Below are positions 7,050 through 7,412 of a DNA stretch of 7,412 nucleotides, in pieces. Position numbers and translations under genes: made by a program. Origin of the DNA: a bacterium UBA4637. GTDB lineage: Bacteria; Bacteroidota; Bacteroidia; Bacteroidales; Bacteroidaceae. The notes beneath the pieces are model-generated. The model ran no database searches and was not told the origin of the DNA. It saw only the letters and a program-made list of their open reading frames with translations. How positions within the stretch are numbered: position 1 is the stretch's first letter; each line of letters opens with the position of its first letter. The DNA is taken from the NCBI GenBank assembly GCA_002405875.1, contig DHMR01000054.1:1-7412 (forward strand), written 5' to 3'.

Positions 7050-7297
7050 TTTCTCTTTTCTATTACACACTACACCCAACAGTATGTAAACCACTAACAG
7101 ACAGGTTGTTAAACGAGTGTAGTGTCGTAACCAACACTGCACCCACACTACACCACATTACACCTGTCGTTTTCATACAAGGGTGTAATGTAGTGTAGTG
7201 TGGGTGTAATGTCCGCGAGCACACTACACCCTTCTAAACCATCTATGGTTCAACATGTTACGTATGGCAGGGTGTAGTGGGTAATAGAAAACAGAAA
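7050..7297. repeat. 248-bp nested palindrome built from ACAYTACACC units
   Basis: Three sets of arms nest around one centre. Outer: 7050-7077 pairs with 7270-7297 (28 bp, two mismatches). Middle: 7115-7125 pairs with 7221-7231 (nine perfect central pairs). Inner: 7134-7164 pairs with 7182-7212 (31 positions, about three mismatches, one G-T), leaving a ~17-nt loop. Between outer and middle arms, 7082-7089 can also pair with 7258-7265, two of the pairs being G-T. About nine copies of a 10-mer make up the arms: ACACTACACC or ACATTACACC on the plus strand at 7067, 7145, 7155 and 7221, and reverse-complement forms at 7117, 7182, 7192, 7203 and 7271. The element begins 14 bp after the HTCS stop. 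It could be a MITE-like or REP-like element, a structured RNA, a transcription stop or a protein-binding array. I see no clear target-site duplication. Confidence 0.8.
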
Positions 7298-7337
7298 TGG
7301 AAGGAACTGGAAAAGAAGGATTCCCAAACGAAGCCTA

Positions 7338-7412
7338 TTAAAAATTCTGTCGGGCTTCTTCCAAATCCTGCCTCACGACATTCCGTTTTCTGCCATTCCC
7401 GGGCAGTTTACT
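7338..7412 (-). CDS. Possible C-terminal end of an unidentified minus-strand gene entering from the right
   Basis: From the right edge, the minus strand reads 24 open codons (beginning SKLPGNGRKRNV, ending EEARQNF) to a TAA at 7340-7338. The stretch is hydrophilic and charged, as many protein C-termini are. The evidence is weak: two plus-strand frames are also open across most of this stretch, and no family can be recognised. If real, the gene converges on the HTCS gene with the palindrome between them. The rest of 7298-7412 shows only a short imperfect hairpin (GAAGCC at 7330-7335 with GGCTTC at 7353-7358, flanked by AGGATT/AATCCT). Confidence 0.25.
   Translation of the reverse strand, partial: SKLPGNGRKRNVVRQDLEEARQNF

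Noticed and set aside
7050..7077. Simple intrinsic terminator of the HTCS gene
   Set aside because: The partner arm is almost 200 bp away and there is no compact GC-rich stem followed by a T run. The palindrome may still stop transcription, but the sequence does not show the classic form.
7050..7297. CRISPR array as an explanation of the repeated units
   Set aside because: Repeats are only 10 bases, occur in both orientations, are irregularly spaced and have no uniform unique spacers.
7297..7341. Short plus-strand frame of 14 codons beginning ATGGAAGGAACTGG
   Set aside because: It is too short, overlaps the palindrome end and has no supporting leader or family resemblance.

Overview
The window looks like a Bacteroidota chromosome, most probably Prevotella or a close relative. 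It carries a partial SusC-type porin, a GH16 glycanase and a hybrid two-component system (HTCS), the standard parts of a polysaccharide utilization locus (PUL). Promoter-like sites fit the Bacteroidota -7 box TAnnTTTG instead of the sigma-70 pattern. Genus is an inference from general sequence style only.

Layout. Bases 1-1742 (minus strand) hold the first ~580 codons of a SusC-like TonB-dependent transporter that runs off the left edge. A 138-bp gap with a promoter-like site separates it from the upstream gene on the same strand, a secreted GH16 family beta-glucanase (1881-2708). A 189-bp divergent regulatory region (2709-2897) follows. The plus strand then carries an HTCS sensor/regulator from 2898 to 7035, broken into two reading frames by a run of eight G (3406-3413). 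With seven G it would be one 1378-residue protein. Bases 7036-7412 have no convincing complete gene. They hold a 248-bp nested palindrome built from about nine copies of a 10-base unit (ACAYTACACC in either orientation), and perhaps the last 24 codons of a minus-strand gene entering from the right.

How the genes would work together (family knowledge plus inference). The HTCS senses an oligosaccharide in the periplasm through its two beta-propellers, phosphorylates itself, and switches on the divergent GH16-susC genes through its C-terminal AraC-type DNA-binding domain. SusC imports glycan fragments and GH16 cuts them. The GH16 type (ExDxxE active site) points to beta-1,3- or mixed-linkage beta-glucan, but substrate is not proven.

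Two observations stand out. First, the poly-G tract makes the HTCS a candidate on/off phase-variable regulator, with sequencing error as the main alternative. Second, the GH16 and susC promoters each carry a pair of TTnCC-type elements with the same 21-bp period and the same 17-nt distance from the -7 box. This is the geometry expected for an AraC-type activator, so these are candidate HTCS operators.
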